Both the position numbers and the translations under genes were made by a program. From Valencia hispanica (lineage: Eukaryota; Chordata; Actinopteri; Cyprinodontiformes; Valenciidae): 64,000 nucleotides of DNA. The stretch covers positions 21,726,501-21,790,500 of the forward strand of contig OY747705.1 of assembly GCA_963556495.2 (NCBI GenBank). Reading direction: 5' to 3'. This document shows, piece after piece, positions 62,040-64,000 of the stretch. How positions within the stretch are numbered: position 1 is the first letter of the stretch; the number at the start of each line of letters is the position of its first letter. The notes under the pieces were generated by a model. That model ran no database searches, was not told the origin of the DNA, and saw only the letters and a program-made list of their open reading frames with translations.

Positions 62040-63060
62040 GAGGAAGATGTATCAGGTATCAGGCTCCTCTCCTTTGGAATCATCTCCTGGTTCCTGTCCA
62101 TAATGAAGACATCCTTTTTAGGATGAGGCCTGAAGCTCTTCTTTTTGGTAAAGCTTAAAGGGGTTCCCCAGCTATCTTTGTGGTTATCTTGCTATAGGCT
62201 TAGACTATTTGAGGATATGTTGAGCAATTTTCCACACTGTATTTCCTTCTGCTACTCCATGTAGGCATTTTACTTTAATTATTACAATCATCTTTGTCTT
62301 CTGTCTGTTTTTCTTTCCATAGAAGAGATACCTGGCCTTGTGTTCCTTTGTTCAGTATTATTGTTTTTTTCCGTCCCAGTGACAGATTGCTTTTCTACCT
62401 TTGTGTACTATCTTTGTTTTTTCTAACACATAAAAAGTATCACTGACTTCATGCCTCCGTTTTTAAATGTGCCTCTTCCTTAGACAAATTAATTAATGTT
62501 GTAGACTCTTTGTTGTTCTCAGTCATGGAGAGTACCCCTCACTTCAGTGCTTTGGTATTTAGCTTTATTATTTTCTGTCTGGGCCCAGCTAATAAACAAG
62601 CTATTGCTTCCATTAGCTCTGTGTATTTTGTTTTTCTTTTACACAGAAAGTACTCCTGGCTTAGTACTTCAGTGATTTGTTTTCTGTCTACTTTTGTCCT
62701 CTAAACCCCATAAAGGTTACAGGAGATGGTCGATCAATGTCATGCTGGTTCTGCTAAAGGATTTGTTCCAGCTAAAAGGGAGTGGTTTCTCTCCACTGTC
62801 ACCCCATGCTTGCTCAGGAAGAGGGATTGCTGCGATGTCAATGACTTGATGCAATCTAATAGATTTGGAGGGATACCTTTTTACTAATTGGCTCAATTGA
62901 GTCTGACTACATTGTAAAATTATTTGGAAAGAAATTGACTGTTTGTAATCAGATTGATATCTAACTATATAATTAGACTAAATTAGATTGGAATTAATTT
63001 ATTGATCTGAAATGAATTTGGACACAACATTATTCTGTATGAATGTAAAGTAATGGACCT
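62040..63060 (+). mobile_element. L2-type LINE 3' end (ORF end and UTR)
   Basis: The last ORF codons are recognisable (QAPLLWNHLL from 'caggctcctctcctttggaa', then 'aagctcttctttttggtaaa'), followed by the UTR: 'ttgctataggcttagactat', 'tctttccatagaagagatac', 'cagaaagtactcctggctta', 'ctggttctgctaaagg' and 'aagggagtggtttctctcca'. It ends about 63060 in the TTGGA/AATTAGA-rich terminal stretch. Same family as 22273-23310 and 8755-9170. Confidence 0.8.
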
Positions 63061-63280
63061 GCTCTCATACTGGCTAATTAACCTTGAGATGACAAGGCCA
63101 AACATATGGAAGTAAATAATCCAGCCTCTTTAGTGCAACACACTGCATCCATACCAGAATGATCACAAAGGTTTAGGTGACAGAGCAGGTATTTTTACAC
63201 CAACATACAAGTTGAAGAAGAACCAAGGCTTTGACTGTAAAACTATGATTCCTGTGTTGAGGGAAGGTTTTTGAGCTTTG

Positions 63281-63545
63281 TTAAGAATCAGAATCAGAGA
63301 GGTTTTTATTCCCAAATATGTGAACAGGTTCACAACATTAGGAAATTGCTGTGTTACTTTGTGCAAACATAAAATAAAAACTTCTAAGCATGCAATAAAT
63401 AAAAATATAAATGCAATGGGGTAAACAGGTTAATATATACATGAGCGCTGGTTATGATTAGTGCAAAATCAGACAGGTGCAAAAACACAACACAGGGTCG
63501 TGTGACTGAAACAGATCGGGAGTTAGTGCTGGTAGTAGTTGTAAT
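63281..63545 (-). mobile_element. Retroposon 3' end (LINE/SINE tail)
   Basis: Begins with GAATCAGAATCAGA (the reverse of a TCTGATTC tail), then 'ggtttttattcccaaatatg', 'aacaggttcacaacattagg', 'cattgggg'-like A-rich UTR and 'tacatgagcgctggttatga'. This is the reverse complement of a widespread teleost non-LTR 3' UTR. No ORF part is retained. Confidence 0.65.
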
Positions 63546-63941
63546 AGGAGCGTATATGTAAAGCTATTCAGTTAACTTTTATCATTACAAGTCTGCCATA
63601 GAGTAAAATGTGGTCTCTATGTGACATTCAGAGGTGGGGCTGGGGAGTTAGTAGGGTTCAGTCCCAAGAGTTTGTTAACTACAATGATAGGAAGGTATGT
63701 CACAGATTTTTGACATTAACTGAACTGTAAACACTTCATAGAGAGAGACTATGAAAAGAGCCTCAAATAACGGAGCTCAGTTGTCAATCAGGACACTAGG
63801 AGATGATGGGTGCAGTTAGCTGAATTACTGTCTTCATTCACTCCTGCACATGCCTCTTTGGTATAAACATCAGGTGTTTTCAAATAATAATGTGTGTGGC
63901 AAGTAAAAGAAACAAAACAGAGAGGATGAATGAACACCTAC
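63546..63941. other. Intron sequence next to the SSBP-type donor
   Basis: No TE or other gene recognised. It ends at the GTAGGT donor (minus strand) of the 63942-64000 exon. Confidence 0.5.
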
Positions 63942-64000
63942 CACCACCATGAGTGTAAAAATCCTGGCGGTTCCCCGAGTGTAATATTCTTCTCCCATCG
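63942..64000 (-). CDS. ssbp: SSBP2/3/4-family gene, internal exon (partial, cut by window edge)
   Basis: Read on the minus strand, the 59 bases encode RWEKNITLGEPPGFLHSWW plus the first two bases (TG) of a Cys codon. This is the near-invariant segment of the LUFS domain, just after the LisH motif, in vertebrate SSBP2, SSBP3 and SSBP4. A canonical donor (TG|GTAGGT) follows at 63941-63940. The exon's acceptor, and upstream exons with the start codon, LisH helix and promoter, lie beyond base 64000. Known family role: nuclear adaptors that bind LDB1/Chip, stabilise LIM-homeodomain/GATA transcription complexes and can bind pyrimidine-rich single-stranded DNA. The paralogue cannot be settled because this exon is the same in all three. 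The partner exon at 42636-42720 joins in phase, which makes chance similarity very unlikely. Confidence 0.93.

Overview
The window looks like AT-rich vertebrate DNA, most likely from a percomorph teleost. The evidence is the TE set: L2/CR1-type LINEs with the typical teleost 3' UTR, Rex1/Babar-like and L1/Tx1-like LINEs, Tc1 elements, several hAT families, PIF/Harbinger-like MITEs and tRNA-derived SINEs, plus very long microsatellites. There is no prokaryotic gene organisation. Almost every long open frame is a repeat shadow or TE debris. The teleost call is inference from repeat content.

Host gene: two small exons on the minus strand identify a gene of the SSBP2/SSBP3/SSBP4 family (LDB1-binding co-regulators with a LisH/LUFS N-terminus). 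One exon (63942-64000) runs off the right edge and encodes RWEKNITLGEPPGFLHSWW plus two bases. The other (42636-42720) encodes [20 protein letters not shown] and then EAKAFHDY. The split Cys codon and the GT/AG sites fit exactly. Everything between them is one 21.2 kb intron, and everything left of 42636 appears to be the next intron, at least 42.6 kb. The exon expected next in this family was not found. The window is therefore essentially two giant, TE-filled introns of one regulatory gene.

Layout. 1-14 kb: microsatellites, decayed Tc1 pieces, a Harbinger-like MITE with perfect TIRs (4305-4963), an L2-type 3' UTR and a cluster of poly-G runs. 14-24 kb: a Rex1-like LINE tail, a hAT element carrying a BED-finger fragment (15313-16167, perfect 8-bp TSD) inside a Tc1 relic, then a Tc1 half-element abutting an L2-type LINE that is split by a younger antisense LINE, then a solo LTR inserted into a 32-bp perfect palindrome. 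24-42 kb: a TTAA-flanked MITE, a second Tc1 family, and two copies of a Harbinger-like MITE sharing a small ORF. One of these copies is split by a hAT element that itself contains hAT debris.

42-64 kb: exon 4; a 3.08 kb hAT element (43297-46378, perfect TSD) whose TTF-finger/RNase-H/hATC transposase is nearly complete but broken; a degenerate (AGT/AAT)n tract split by a SINE; a 178-bp GATA microsatellite; a Rex1-like LINE whose body holds a 27-bp minisatellite; an L1/Tx1-like LINE with a G-rich 3' UTR of about 2.6 kb and a hAT MITE in its ORF; a near full-length Tc1; a SINE with a 12-bp TSD; and an L2-type 3' end. The TEs do not form a pathway. Their interest lies in insertion order and clean target-site duplications.
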